The notes beneath the pieces were generated by a model. The model searched no databases. It was not told the origin of the DNA and worked only from the letters and a program-made list of their open reading frames with translations. 64,000 nucleotides of DNA from Lineus longissimus (lineage: Eukaryota; Nemertea; Pilidiophora; Heteronemertea; Lineidae). The DNA lies in the NCBI RefSeq assembly GCF_910592395.1, contig NC_088308.1:18677501-18741500 (forward strand), read 5' to 3'. Made by a program: the position numbers and the translations under genes. This document shows, piece by piece, positions 12,601-26,302 of this stretch (position 1 is its first letter; every line of letters begins with the position of its first letter).

Positions 12601-15600
12601 GCTCAGGCTTCCTCAAGATGAACGAGATGAAAGCAGCTAGTAACAACACCTACAAAAAGAAAAATGGAAAGATATGCCCAGAACATGATCGCCAGAAGCT
12701 TGTCAAGAACCATAATCGAAACCATGAGCTGAACAGATTCGGAAATGTCTCCATGGTAATGCTGATGGTTGGGTCCACGTTTCTTACAATATTGGGAATT
12801 GCATTGGATCGGAATAACGGAAAACATACTAGCCGGATCTATACACGGAAAACGAATTTTCCGGCAAGTTCGGCATCGATGTACTTTTTTCAACTTGAAG
12901 GACTATATAAGAATTCTTTTTTCCGGGTTGAATCTACTCAACCTTTTTACCAATTATAAATCGAAAAAAACAAAGATACATGTACGTGCCAAACTAGTTA
13001 TTGTCTGGGTAACTTCAGAAATACAATTGACCATAATGATATTTACCTTGATTGGTTGGACGACGATGACCGATTGGAAGAACGACATCACGAAGGTTGA
13101 CAGCCATTCCTCTGACTTTTGCTTGCCCCATTCCATGCTGTACAGGATGGTGAAAAATGCCGAGCCAATTACACTCAGGAAGCATACTGAAAATATCAGT
13201 GAAGTGTTTTAACGGTTTTATACAGTAATATAATTCTGCATCATCGGTTCTGTCATCCGCAGTGAGTCAATCACTGAAGGTGTTCTTTTAAGGACACACG
13301 TAGGATGGCAAGGGTAAATATGGCTTACGAAAGTGGATGAATAGGTTTTGTTTTCAAAGAGTCCAGTCTCCACCGAGAGGTCAACCTGTTTAGGCTATGT
13401 GTCTAGGAAGAGTATTCTCTTACCAATCCATGCAACGTAAAGGAACCAGGGCGGGAACAGGAAAGGCTGCTTCTTTTTCTTTTTGGTCAAAGCCTCTGAA
13501 TCAGACGAATACTTCGACTGCTGATCCTCCGTGTTTTTCCAGAACAAAATCTTCCTCAGACTATCTTTAAACTTCTCAGACTTGGCCTTTTCGGCGTTCG
13601 TCCATAGTGCAGACCCGGGGTTAATGGCTTTCCATTGCTGTCTCTTGGACTTGGTCGTAAAGGACTGATTCTTCTGCGAAACGTTGTTCTTCTTTTGTTT
13701 GCATTTGCGGAATATGACCACCATGAGCAGATTCACCGGGAATACGATCAAAGTGCTGACCGTACTGATATACAGCTGAGCCATTGAGAAGCTGAATGGA
13801 CCAAGCGTCACCGAGGATGTCCTCTCGACTCTTTCCTCGCCTTTGAAGAACATGCAGTTGGTGATCATGGTTAGGAACAGTAAGGAAAGGCAGCAGGAGA
13901 CGCGCTGGCATCTCGTGAAGTTGCTCCTGGTGGGCCGTGAGACCACTGAGAACCAGAGGTGCTCGTTTGTCAGCTTCTTCCTGACGGAGCTGGAGAAGAG
14001 ATGGCTGAAGCTTGCCATGTCCGAGAAGCCCGCTACTGGGATGATCCGCTCAACCATGCCGTCGTCTTCTTCTACTGCAAGCCAACGGTCGTTCAAGAAG
14101 AAGTATCTAGAAGAGTAAATACTTTTTATGATAATTTTAAAGTTTAAACTCAGTTAATTTTAATTTCCTAGTGCCGTAAAAATACGAACCGTTAAACAAT
14201 GTGTGATCGGGTGTAAAATGACTTGACTTACTTGTCGCCAGTCTGCAGGTCAGTTACCTGGATCTGGTTCAGATACCAGCTCCTGGTTTTGCCCTTGCCT
14301 TGGTTATCGTGCCAGATTCGCAGGAATGTCAATGGGCCCAGGCAGTTCTCCACGCTCAGGATGAAGTTCATGACGGAACCACGCAAGAAACCCTATAGGA
14401 CATTGGAAAATAATGTTAAAATGAAAATAATGGTAGAATTGTTCTTGAAGCTTCCAGTAAGCTTGGCGTGACAAGCGGACACCTTCTATTACGAGAAAGC
14501 CAACAAAAGTCATGATAAGTTCCGAAATTAAACCATCACGGCCTTAAGTATTTAAGTGTATGCAACAACGATGAACATGTTACCATCGTGTCCCTCTTTT
14601 CCATACAAATCCCCCTCTACGTACTCATTTCGCAGCTTATCTGTGCATTAGGGTAAAATATACGCTCACTGCCGGGAAGCAGTGCATAGGAGACCAGTAC
14701 CTTCCGTTGCCCGTCCGACAGTTCCCTGACTCCCGTGTCCGACTCGTCCCCGGACAAAATGAGGCTGACCCTTGATTTGGTCCCCGCTCCCTTCCTGACT
14801 CCTGTGTGAACGGCCAACTGGTAGTGGTATGTGTCAGAGGGAAGGTTGTCTTCTAAGGGATGGGCGCCCCACTAGAAAAGAAATGCAAAAATACGTTGAT
14901 ATCCCAGAAGGTGCTCTACGTTTCCACTGAAACCCCTTTTATTAAATATGATGGTCATCTTCCTGTCACCTGCCGATAACGTATGATATAATAGTAAACC
15001 ACAAGAGCAGGTTTTAGAAAGAAAAAGAACAAACGAGTGCCTATTGCCAGGAAGCACACAAGGCTGTAGTTCGAAGGGGTTCCGGAGACAAAGGACCACA
15101 AGTCATAGATATTTGGGTCAATTTAGAATCCTACCTTAATTACATCCTTTTTATCCTTCCTCCTCGCCCAAATGAGCACCAACACATAGAGACACAAGAT
15201 GGTTACCACTGTAGCGAACACCGCTGCGTTCTCGTGAAGCGATTTAAATTTACTGAAGACGCTGCCAAAGTCGATGGTGTTTGGTGGAACAACGAAGTCT
15301 CCTCCGAATGACGTCAGATGGTTGCAGCAGCACACCGTGTGCTTCCATGTGGTTTCATCTAGCAACTGTCAATAAAGGAATCACTGATTATCACTGTAAT
15401 CTTTCTTTCTAAGCTCGATTTTTGTCCAACAATATCAGCTGCGTACGAGAAAATCTAGTTTGGAATTCAAAGCTTTATCTTACCTTGCATCCTTCGACTG
15501 ACCATGATATCGTTTCTGTGTCCCAGTATCTGCAGTCTGAGATATAGGATTGTATCGTGTAGGTGTGGTTGCTCGCACTGTCATCCACAGAAAACACAGA

Positions 15601-18600
15601 GGCTGAAAAATAAGTCAAGACATAAACTGTTGGCCTGTCATTTTTCGCTGGTGTTATATTCTAGCGATTTTCACTTGTCAAGTTGCGGTAGTCAACTTAC
15701 TGGTTAAATTTACGCTGTATCTATACGTTCCATTCCTGTTGGTGATATTCGCAGGTGGTGAGAAGGTGTAACGCATTTGCTCGTTGACGAAGAAAGGGTC
15801 CACGTCCTTGCTCTGGTCTTTCATCTCTGTCGCCAGTTGAGTCTCTTTGAGACTCTTTGGTAAGACCTCGCAATACAGGGCATTGGTGTCATTCGGGTAA
15901 TCCTCGTAGACGATGCACAGCCTGAAGAAGTCCTGGGGGTTGGACGGTCTGAACACCACCCTGATGGTCTTGTTGGGACCGGTCAGGTTCACGTTGTGGT
16001 TGATGGTCTTCGGTGCTGTGATGGAGGTCATCAGGGCGAACATACTGACGTTTGGTTCTTGTTGGTTTGCTGTAATAGAAGGAAAGACCTGTTCTTACGA
16101 CCACCTGTAGTTCTGTTTTAAGGATTGCTTAAGTAAGAAGTATACTACCCCTCCTCCTTTAAAAAGTGTATTTCGGAAAGTGAGATGATCATCCATATAT
16201 TGTTTCGGTAGACCGACCAGAGCAAGTCTAAAGATACTATCATCTAATACGATAATATATATGTAGTTTATATTGCATCATATAAATTTAAGGCCATTAG
16301 TTTCTGCATCTGTCCGCCACATTCCAATTTGGTAGGGTAAATTCTCTAGGAGACTTGATTCTCCGCGGTCCGACTGTTTCTCTTGCACTTACTTGGGACG
16401 ACCAGAAGAGGTGAGTCTTCTTCCGACAAGTTTTTCATTATCAGCTCGGACCCGCTACTTCGGAAGTCAACCGAAAGCACACCAGTTTTTGCGCCAGCAT
16501 TTTGAGAGTCGAAATACGGATTTTTCTTTGCCACAGTTTTCTGAAAGAGAATACGATGTTTGCCTCAACTATTAAACTTCCTAGGCCCCAAAGTGAGTTG
16601 GCGGCATGACATTGCAAAATATGTACAGTACTGTTTTGCGTACGGTGTCCTTTGGATCAAACGACCATTTTTTTCCGGAAACAGTCCTCGTGCTTGATCA
16701 GAAATAACTGCCACCGAGTCGCGTTTTTAGCTTTTCAAAGTACCTTAATTAAAAAAGTGTGGGCTCTTGCAATTCGGGCAATTAGCATTGCTTCTCAAAT
16801 GCATTTTTTTTCCGGATAGGAAATGCATCTACAGGCTTGATTAGAAGCTTACCTGGATTTGAACATCTTCTTTTCCTTTTGGAACCTTGAAATCTCCGAC
16901 CCCTGGACTGCCGGGTTTACCGAACACGGCTTTCAGGCTGTCACTCTCCAATTCCACGGGGTCCTTGGGATCTCTCGCTCCGAACACGTCACCAACTCCT
17001 TTCAGGGCATTTTGGCAATCCATCGCAACCTTGTTGTTCTTAAAAAAAGATGTGCTTGATAAGTTCATACCCTTCTCATCTCGCGATCGTAATGCCCTTG
17101 CTAATCGGTGTGTTATTAGGACGATATTCAATTTGCGAGAAAGAAGACTAGATTTCAAAACACGCATTTTACCTAGAAGATTCAAATTCACCTTTTACCA
17201 AATACATGTACATGTATAGGAAAGACCTTACCATTTCTCTCAACGCCGTCATGTCCTTGTCAATCACCGCCTTCCTTGCCGCCAGAACCTCCTTCAAGTC
17301 ATCCGGGTGCATCTGCGGGCATTCCGCCTTCTCCGCCTCTTCAAGCAAGGCGTATTCCTCATCAGTACACATACAGTTTGAGGGTCTCACAGCCGGGACC
17401 TCGGGTATGTTTGACAGAGATCGCTTCTTCCTTTTCCGTCGCTGCTGTTTAGCTCTCAACTCGGCCCAATCATCCGACGGGTCTTTCTTCGGAATAATGC
17501 TCCCAGCAGTTTTCAGCATGTCTGGAAAAAAGGTGCACTTGTGTTGATAATTTAACGGATATTAGGAGAAGTTATTTGCTGATTGTTGTTGTTTTCTTAT
17601 ACCAGTTTCGCTCCATCCCGGGGTTGCATTAAACCAGCAGTTAGGCTATTGTCATTCACGAAAGACAAGAAGGAAATGTCACCAGTGTTTTGAAAAATAT
17701 TTTTTTTATTCCGAATGCATTGTTTAATACGACAGGGACTGATGGGCTGATGCATTTATTACTTACTCAGACTAATCTTATAGACCTCATCATCGGAAAC
17801 GTCTGCACTCTTCAACATGTCGCCATTCTTGGCAGCCGTAATAAGTGTGTCGCCACATTTCCCCTTTAAATAGAGAAACGTGTATCAACATGTTAAAAGT
17901 ACACTCCGGACGCAGTGAACCGGCCTCGTTCCTCACCATAAGGAGACCAAAATAGGATGACGCGATGGGCTGCCCAGGGAGTCTAGTTAAAAGAGGTAAG
18001 GCAAGGTACAGTACAGTTATAGCTTCTGGACTTTTATAATGTGTACTGTCAGCTTTTTTCAACGCTACAGGGGCTTCACTGGTACAACTTAAAACTATCC
18101 TACGATCATCACCGAGAAGAGAAGCCAAAGCTCCAAGTTGTTCGCTTACTACAACTTCTTGTTCCTGTTACTTGAGAATATGCCGTAATGGTGGACTTGG
18201 GCCGTATAATAACTATATCTTACCTTAGCGTTATGATCAATTTCATCCTCTTTCTGCGTGACAGTAGTCAAGGCGCCAGTCAACATGTCCAACTGGCCCG
18301 GCGATTTCGTCTGATCCGCACCCTCGCTTATTGCGTTGACAAGAGTACTTCGAATCTGATATTAAAGGGAAGTGAGAACAAAAACGAGAGCTGTTCTTGT
18401 GAGCTTCTTTCTGGACAAAATACCGGTACTTGATTTTCTTTACATTAGAAAGCAAAACATTGTCTCTTTCGATGAAAACTCGCAGCTATTAGTCGCTTTA
18501 GAGGGCTGAAGAAATTCAACCTAACGTTTTTTGGCAATAACTGATAGCCTTGCCTGATATTACATCCCCAATGAGATTTTCCACTGTGGCACCATAAAAT

Positions 18601-21600
18601 CTAACTTGATATCAACAACAGACTGCAGATATTGTTAAAAGTTTGGCTAATGTATCAAACATACCTCTGTGTTCTTTTCATTGTTTTCGTCGCCGTCACC
18701 CTGAAAATAAGATAAGCAGTCGCCGATGTCAAAAAGAAACCAAAGGAAACTGAACCGGTCAAATTGCCTTTTCTCCGATGAGATTGCGGTTAAATCATAT
18801 TCATCTGTGACGACGTTATATGCCTTTCTAGTCAACATAACAATTGCTACCGGTTTAAGAGTCGAAAAGAATGAAAGAATGCCACTTTTGAATTCCGCCC
18901 GTCGCCAGAAAGAAATTGGCAAAGGAAAATTGGAGAATGCCACCGTCCTTTCGATGCGTTCCCGACAGTAAGCGGGAAAGTGACGGGAATGAATCGGGCG
19001 GGCGGTTTCACTCGCATTATACAATCACTTACCGAAGACTGCTGATTCAACTGATTGGCCACGTCAAAGATGAGAGCACTCTTTTCCCCGATGTTGGTAA
19101 TCTCGCCAAGTTTGTTAGCTAGCGCTGCGATATCAATGCCGTTTACGTCTATCTTCTCAATGATTTTGATCGTCTGGTCCCGGATTGCTCTCCACCTCGC
19201 CCCCTTTGTGACGATGAGTCGCACAATGTACGTAGCGTTAGTACTCAGGAATGAGGAATTCGCTGTGAGGCAGAGACCATCGAGGGTGAATTTCATCTGT
19301 TCCGTGAAGCAGTGTTCCATGTAGTCATACAGCCGGATCCTCGGACCGTAGCTTCTTGGCGTCGCCTTCTTCATAAATTCATCCAGATCTTCCTGTTGCA
19401 TGGGGTTATCATCGTCCCTTCTGAAGCAGATGAGGTTCAGCTCACTGGTGTCGTCTGCACTCACTTTGATATCCGGGTCACCTGACCCTGTGATGTTGAT
19501 GTGGATTGGCTCTTTCTCCATGATGTAGTTTAGTTCCGGTATGCGTGCTCGCAGTTCAGATGTATTAATCTGTATTTTGAAGCTATCGCAAGAGAACTTC
19601 ATTTCATTGATAGCCAAGCCCACGCAAACCTCAGCCTTGTACAACCCGTACGATAGGGTCAATGGTTTCACAACCAAGGTCTTGTTGCGATGTCTCGTCA
19701 CACACGGCGTCTTCATCGGGCGTTCGATTGCTGTTCCGTTAACCTGTTTCATTTGATAAAATTTCCAAGTATAGGTGGCACTCTGATTGGTCGCACAATC
19801 CACAGTGGTGTTGACAGTCATGGTGATATTTTGCGACATTGGTCTCGATAAAGTTTTATTGTTAGATACACCATGGAACTTGATTTTGGGAGCCCTACAG
19901 TACGCCTCGGTCGGATTAGTAGGCTTACTCTCAATTATAACAGGAGGGCATATAGAATTGTTTACGCTCCCAAATGTGTTCGAGACCCTGACTGAGATGG
20001 TGTACTCGCCCTCGTTAGCATAGCTGTAGATCACAGAGACGTTCCTCGGTGTGAACATGACCACACGTGGCAGTGTATCTTTTTGCGGCCCTTCAGATAT
20101 CATGAGGACCTTCCCATCCTTCTCACCGAAGTCCAACTCATAGATGGGAGTTGAACCCGTTGGCGCAGATAACCAAATCATTACTTCTCCACCGGCCACT
20201 TGCCTTCCGTTATTCTCAACATATATATCAACATAGGAGAGATTTTGCCCAACCTGAACGATCGTAGAAACGTTGAACGTGCTGATGTTATTGAAGACCA
20301 CGGCGTGCATCTTATACATTCCGTAGTACCCGTATTTTTGGTCGGCGTATAGGTCTGTGGCTTTCTCTTGTTTGTTTTCAAGAAAAAGTATCTCTTTTGC
20401 CTCTATATTTCCATATCCTGGGTCCAATTCGATGCTTATTCTGTCAACAAGTAAGGATGTTGTTGGGTTTACCCTGAAAGTTATTTTGACAAGCCCGGGA
20501 CTGCTGATGTCAGAGGCAATCATGGCAACCTTTTTGATAGGATTCTCGACAGATGCGCCTGTGCTGAAGTTACTGCATCCCAGTCTGTTGCAGAGGCGGT
20601 CGCTGATGTGGTAAAATCCCAGCTTTTCGTATTTGACAGCGTGCTTGAGGTCTGTTGGCTGTTTCGGATGTGGCAGGTAGTAGAGAACCACCTGTCCTCC
20701 GCCGTAGTCAGTTCTTCCAAACGCCACATCGCCCCTGACTTGATTTACGAAGCCAAACGAATCAGTTAGTTGGCCGAATTGCTTACCTTTGGTGAGAGTA
20801 CTAGCGATTGCGCGTAATCGCATTATGAAGAACTTGAGGAGTGTGACCTTACCGCTGACAACCGTAACAAAGTAGTCCTGACTGCTTGGGAAGTTTGCCA
20901 TTCCGAGGGATAACTTCCCTGCTTGGTTTTGGTAATACAGCTTCTTTCCGCCCTCCAAAATGTCAATCGCATTATTTCCGTTCCCGGTTTCGATTGAAAT
21001 TGGCATGCTCGTCTCTGAGCGGATCATATTGTGGTTTTCCGTATCTCTGACTGCCACTTCAGTATTGTAAAGCTTGAAGGAATACTGGTTGGAACAGTTA
21101 ATTTGTATTTGATAGAATCCAGGCAGCAAGTATTTGTGATCGAAAGACTTCGTAAAGAGCGGAGTCGCCGTATCCGTCGCCCCGAGTGATTCTGCAGCTG
21201 TGTCGTCACCGAAGTCAATAACACATTTCAAAGGTTGCAACCCAAAGGCGCTGATGCAAAATTGCAATGTCATTTCTGTTGTCTTCGACTGCGAGGCAGA
21301 CAATCTGACAGCTTCTGGGCCGGCGCCTTCATCTTTGTCAATAACAGTGACCTTTGTTTTTGTTTTCTTCGATGCCTTCCTTGCCTTGGCAATTACAGCC
21401 ACTTCAAATTCACCCGCGGTGTTGTACACATGTTCGATGTAGTCACTTTTCGTTTTCATGGTTTTGTCGTCTCCAAAATCAACGTCGTACAACAGGTCTA
21501 TCGTTTGACCTGTTGTCGGCTTAAAGGTGAAGGTCACAGCTTCGTTTGATCGCAAATATGGTTTTCCGGTTGCCATCTTTGTTTCAATGGTGAAGTCAAT

Positions 21601-24073
21601 CTCGTGTGATTCTTCGATGTAATTGGATGCTGGGTAGAGCTCCATTTCTCCCGCAGCTCCAGTGCATGATTTCGGTTGCACATTGGATGCAGTGGCACTG
21701 CACGTACACTGTAATGTCACTGGATTAAAGGCGACGACACGGACAGTTGTGTCTGTCCGACAGGTCAACCTGCAGTCATTCATACTTTTGCTGTTCTCCT
21801 CCGTGGTGCCACCGAGGTTAGCAGAGGTACACCCGATGCGCAACAGATGAGTGAGGGGACTGCCTGCCTTAGTCCTTCCTGCAATGGAAAGGAGATGTTT
21901 CTTTTTACTCTTACGGTTACATCAAACGCGTTCGAAAACCTTCCTGTTCTATCATCTGTACCCTATCTTTTACTCTTACATAAAGTGCGTTCTAAAACCC
22001 TTCTTTTCCATAAACATGCTAGTATCTTTCATTTTATACTCTTACATCAAGGGCGTTCTAAGAAACGCACTTCATGTAAAAAATAGGCCTATACATGTAC
22101 ATGTATTTACCATTTGTAAGTTTGTTGAGTATTTGAAGCGCCGGTAGGACTTGATCATCGAACTCCACACCAAACACTTCATAGTTGCTGTAGGATGGTG
22201 TAGATCCGTCATTGGCTTTCCCGACGAAGATATTCTGGAATGGATCGTACTTGGGTCTGTTGTAGGTCCTCTTGTTTGGCTTGCTCAACGACTGAGCAGT
22301 GGACTGTCCGTCTACGTAGATCGTGATGCGGTTGTTCCACGTGAAGGCCAGGAACACCCACGCATCCGTTGAGACATTGAAGGTTTTACTCCACAGATCG
22401 TCACCGCTGGCCACTCCTATCTCCAGCTCGGATCCCGCATTCTCCCTCAGGTAAAATCCATTGGATATGTAGGACTGTCCACCACTTGATAGGATATATT
22501 CATAGGGATAGCTAGGGTCGTATTTTGGATTTGGGTAGGCCTTCCGCCTGAGCCACAGGCTGATGGTTGTGCCATTGGAGCATTTCGAGATGTCAGCGAT
22601 GCAGTGGCAGGACTCGTAGCTACCAAGGTCCGTACCGGTGGTTATCGGTAACTGGTCATTGCTTAGCTTGGACCATTGGTAGACCGTTCCTGAAGAAAAA
22701 TACGGAAATGGTTTTTGTTTTTTGAAGAGCGATGTACTGTCCGGCCGCCCATATGGCTTCACTGCCGGTGCAAACATGGATGATACATGTATCAGCTATC
22801 AACTGGTGATCGAAGTTGTTCTCACCAATAAACCACGAAACAATAATCTATCTGAAATTAAGCTAGCTTTCTCTTTAGTCTTTATCAAGCACGCTCTATA
22901 ACCATCCTTCTCCATACATGTTCCCTTCTTTATACTCGTACATCAAGCGCATTCTAAAATCCTGTTCCCTTTTATTTACTCTGTAAATTATACTAATATA
23001 GCCCCAACAGTGTAAAGAAGAGCTGACAGTACACATGAATGCACACAGAGGCTTTAACTGTACCGGAGCTATAACTGTACCTTTTACATCAGGCCTACAT
23101 GCGAGGCGTACGCCAAATTGGTGATCAGTCTTGTTTTGAACCAACGATCTATCGGCCAGACCACGGCGCAGTACCTAGCAATTGTCTGTTCGATTATTAT
23201 TTGATGATCGGGCGATCCATAAAATTTGTTGAGAATTTCTTTTGGACGAGCCAATATTGACTATGAATTATTGAAATCGTACCGTGTCGCGGCTGATGAA
23301 AGTCTGCCGGACACGCAATCTGAATTTGCAGCTTCAAATATTTAAGCGATCAATACGGAATCTTTTATCTATTCGTTCTAGAATCTGATCGCTGATGCAA
23401 AGGCCACGTATAACCTGGGGACCTCTGGGGCGTCACGAAGGTGAATATTCCACCCGAGACGCGCCGACATCCTCGGGTCATGTTGTGCCCGTCGCAAAAT
23501 GTCTCACAGCACGGACATTGTAGCGCACCGCTGCAAAACATCACTCGCCTTGTCACAAGTGTGGGGGGTCCATCAGGTTTTCAGGGCCGTATTTAACGGG
23601 GAAAGGGCTCCCAGGCGTCGGCGAAAAGCATGTTCTTCATGAGATTTTGTACGAAAAGTGGTCCCCCCATGGCCCTGATATGGTGGTAATTTAGCCAAGT
23701 AGTCAACAATAAACCTATGTTTTAGATGATATGACTACATCAGACAACGGCATCTTGCTAATGACTTCATTAACTGAAGGAGGCTTCTCGTGGTTGTATC
23801 TGGTAAAGCCTGTCCATTTCAATAGCACAAGTACAATTTCAGATGATAAGAAGAGGCCAAAAGTCCTGGTGCTCGGCTGATATCCTTTATTAAGTTCTTC
23901 CCTTATACATGTAGTAGAGACCGTGATTTGATTCAAAGATGGATGTTATGACTGAAGATATCTGCCGTGCAATTTTTTTGAGAAACAAAAGGAAGTTGTA
24001 AAAACTGCCGAGGCCTACCTTTCGTCCCCGACAGAAATGCAAGGATAAGCGACAGGAAGCACAGATGTATCAT
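9636..24073 (-). CDS. PKD1L-like: Polycystin-1-like 11-TM protein (LamG, WSC, PKD, REJ, GPS, PLAT, PKD channel)
   Basis: I joined 23 exons, all with GT-AG sites and continuous phase: 24019-24073, 22111-22689, 19033-21878, 18665-18700, 18224-18355, 17767-17863, 17232-17521, 16853-17038, 16393-16540, 15701-16069, 15484-15602, 15135-15365, 14701-14871, 14232-14392, 13424-14106, 13047-13186, 12511-12649, 11891-12126, 11474-11654, 11125-11327, 10770-10997, 10361-10619, 9636-10249. The product is 2700 residues. Order: signal peptide (1-18), LamG-like (about 60-200), WSC-like Cys module (about 220-280), PKD-type repeats (WDFGD-like DVDFGDD, CVIDFGDD), REJ (about 830-1500), GPS (CRYWD, WSVEGC, then CNHLTSFG with the HL/T cleavage site), TM1, PLAT (about 1700-1806), further TMs, the extracellular polycystin domain (YKGGGYTRNLG), and TM7-11. 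The pore keeps ALGDFDFEEL, like PKD2 and the channel-type PKD1L proteins. The tail is acidic, then KKKRH. It is probably a sensory or ciliary membrane receptor-channel. Extra 5' exons between 22689 and 24019 are possible but not needed for phase. Confidence 0.9.
21886..22075. repeat. Degenerate tandem repeat in a polycystin-like gene intron
   Basis: The intron between exons 2 and 3 holds degenerate copies of a unit of roughly 65-75 bp. Each has a CTCTTACATCAAG(C/G)GCGTTCTAAAACC-like core followed by a pyrimidine-rich stretch. Related copies occur at about 22905-22970, in the intron between exons 1 and 2. This looks like a local minisatellite family. I see no coding content. Confidence 0.5.
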
Positions 24074-26302
24074 TTTCGCTTAAATTTAGCGTATCCGAGT
24101 CACATCGTGAAATTTTGAATCACTTAATCTCCAATAAAAGGATAATTTGCTTCAAAACAAATTCTTAATGCGAAGTCCGCTCCCTATTCCGGAGGTGCCT
24201 CGACTGTGTCAAAAGCTGCCTCGGGTAAATTCGAAAGCTTTTCCAAAGTAAGTATCGCACGCTTCTTAGTGGAGCATATTTTGAAGACAACTTTAATTTG
24301 CCGCACAACATAAACCTCTCTGGTAAGATTTGTCAACAATTTCGTCTGACTTGCAATCTGCAGACGTCATAGTTGATAAATAATTATAATGTAATTAACT
24401 GTAAGTGATTGTTTTACACGCAAAGGTGTGGTCCCCAGGGTATATGTATATAATGATGAAAGAATGGGTGGCCCGATTCTAAATAATTGAACACGCAATG
24501 TATTCATGAACCAACCCTCTGACCCCATGAGTAACTATTCGCATTACACCAAGTATGATAACGACAATAACAACAAACACGACACTCCCCCAATTCTGGC
24601 GCTTTTCGGTGATTCATGATTGTGCTCCCTTTTCTCCTCGCGAAATCGCTGTTCTATCAGAGGGAGGGGACATAATGGGTAGCACACTTTACTGGTGTCG
24701 GGCCTTGGGCAATATATTATTACTAGCATTGTACCCGTGGCGCAGGCAGGTTCAAATGGGCTATACCTTGAATAGATTGAATTGCAATGAAAATATAATG
24801 CAATATCAAAGGAGCAATATCGAAGAGACAAATTAAACCAACCATTTGTCCACAGACTCGGACCCTGTGGCGTGCTGTATGCGTGCATATAAAAGTAAAT
24901 CAATTGGTCCGAATGAGATGATGAGGCAATGTGAATATACCTCGTTCCTTAGTCAGCAATATGCCCCTTTTTATACGGAGATGAAGGAGAACCCAGATAG
25001 GCCTTCACATGTCGGCCTCCAAATGGCTCGGACCAATTGCACTATCACTACTAAAACTTTAAAATGCGTGCTCCTCCTACATGTAGCATGATCTCGGGCA
25101 AGGCACTTAGTCGACAGGCAAGCTAGAAGTTCAGCACCGTGAGCAGCTCCTTGATAAGGCCATGCCAAGTTCAGAGTGCCTCTTCAGATACATCAAGTTT
25201 TGAAAGCTGTGGTGAGCACATTAACATACCATTGTAACCTTTAATTTGAAAATCCCTTCATAATCAAGGGCTAGCTCTGGCTAATACAGTACCAATATAC
25301 GATAGACCATCAATTTGACCCCAGCTCCTTACTGCGGGAAAACCCAAGTCCAGCAACCAAAAGTATCAAAATACATTTTTGTTTACATTTGAACTGCACA
25401 CATGCGTTTGTTTACAATTTCTTTCCCGCGAAATCTCGAAGATCAGGTGACCTACAATCGTGGATTGAAAATAACATTAACCTTGGTTCAGCAGGTCAAC
25501 ACGTGTACAGGCTGTTCCAATCATCCCCCTACAGCCAGCCGTTCAACAGGTAGTGTTATTCACCCCACAGGGAGTGCAGGTGATTCATTAATCCCCTGCA
25601 TAACTGAACAGCAATGGCTTGGCTTCCGTGAATGATAAGGAGAATTGACCGTGTCCGATTAAAAATCCCTCATTACTGCTCCGCTGAAGTAAATTTCCGA
25701 AAATAAACATGACGTTGCATCAGGATAACATATCACCTGCAAACGTGCAAAATTTCGAGACGAAACACGACCCCCAAATGGCACTTTAGCGAGCCGCCTT
25801 ATAGTATTATGATATAGATTCTTTCATCTCATTCATTGGCCGAGTATATGTATTGACCTTTGGGGAAGACATCACTTGGTAATTTACTTCCCCGGGTTCA
25901 CTACACTCCGGGCGCAGTGGACCCGGGCCTCGTCCGGAGGGAGGTTCTAAAAAACTTCCTTGTCCGGAGGACGGGACGATCGGGGAATATGAGTCTATAC
26001 TATAGATACAAAGCATCCCTTAATTCTGGTTGTGACCTCGTCATCAAAAGGCTACCAACAAAATACCAACTTTGGACAAGGAAAGTTAAGTAGTGATTAA
26101 GTATGTAAGATTTTAATGAGTTGCACATGGTGATAGTCAGGTCACGTCACTTTATTAGGGGGGGGGGGGGTAACATCTATAGGAGGCCTATACTGGGGTT
26201 GTGGGCCCAGGAGTAAACAATGTTTACTTTAGTCTTTAAACCTCCTTGTGTGAACTAGGTCTCTTATACCCGTACCCACCACATTGATTAGCCTGGATGA
26301 TA
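24074..26302. other. Intergenic region upstream of the polycystin-like gene
   Basis: No gene is recognised. The end nearest 24074 should contain the polycystin-like promoter. A short GC-rich segment at 25890-25960 (CACTCCGGGCGCAGTGGACCCGGGCC) resembles one at 17900-17940 inside a polycystin-like intron, so it is probably a dispersed repeat. A poly-G run of about 14 bases lies at 26157-26170. Confidence 0.5.

Noticed and set aside
14617-14700. Extension of polycystin-like exon 13 to a GTACGT donor near 14630
   Set aside because: The phase would not match exon 14, and it would insert about 28 residues into a conserved PLAT strand. The GTACTG donor at 14700 restores both phase and the usual PLAT spacing.
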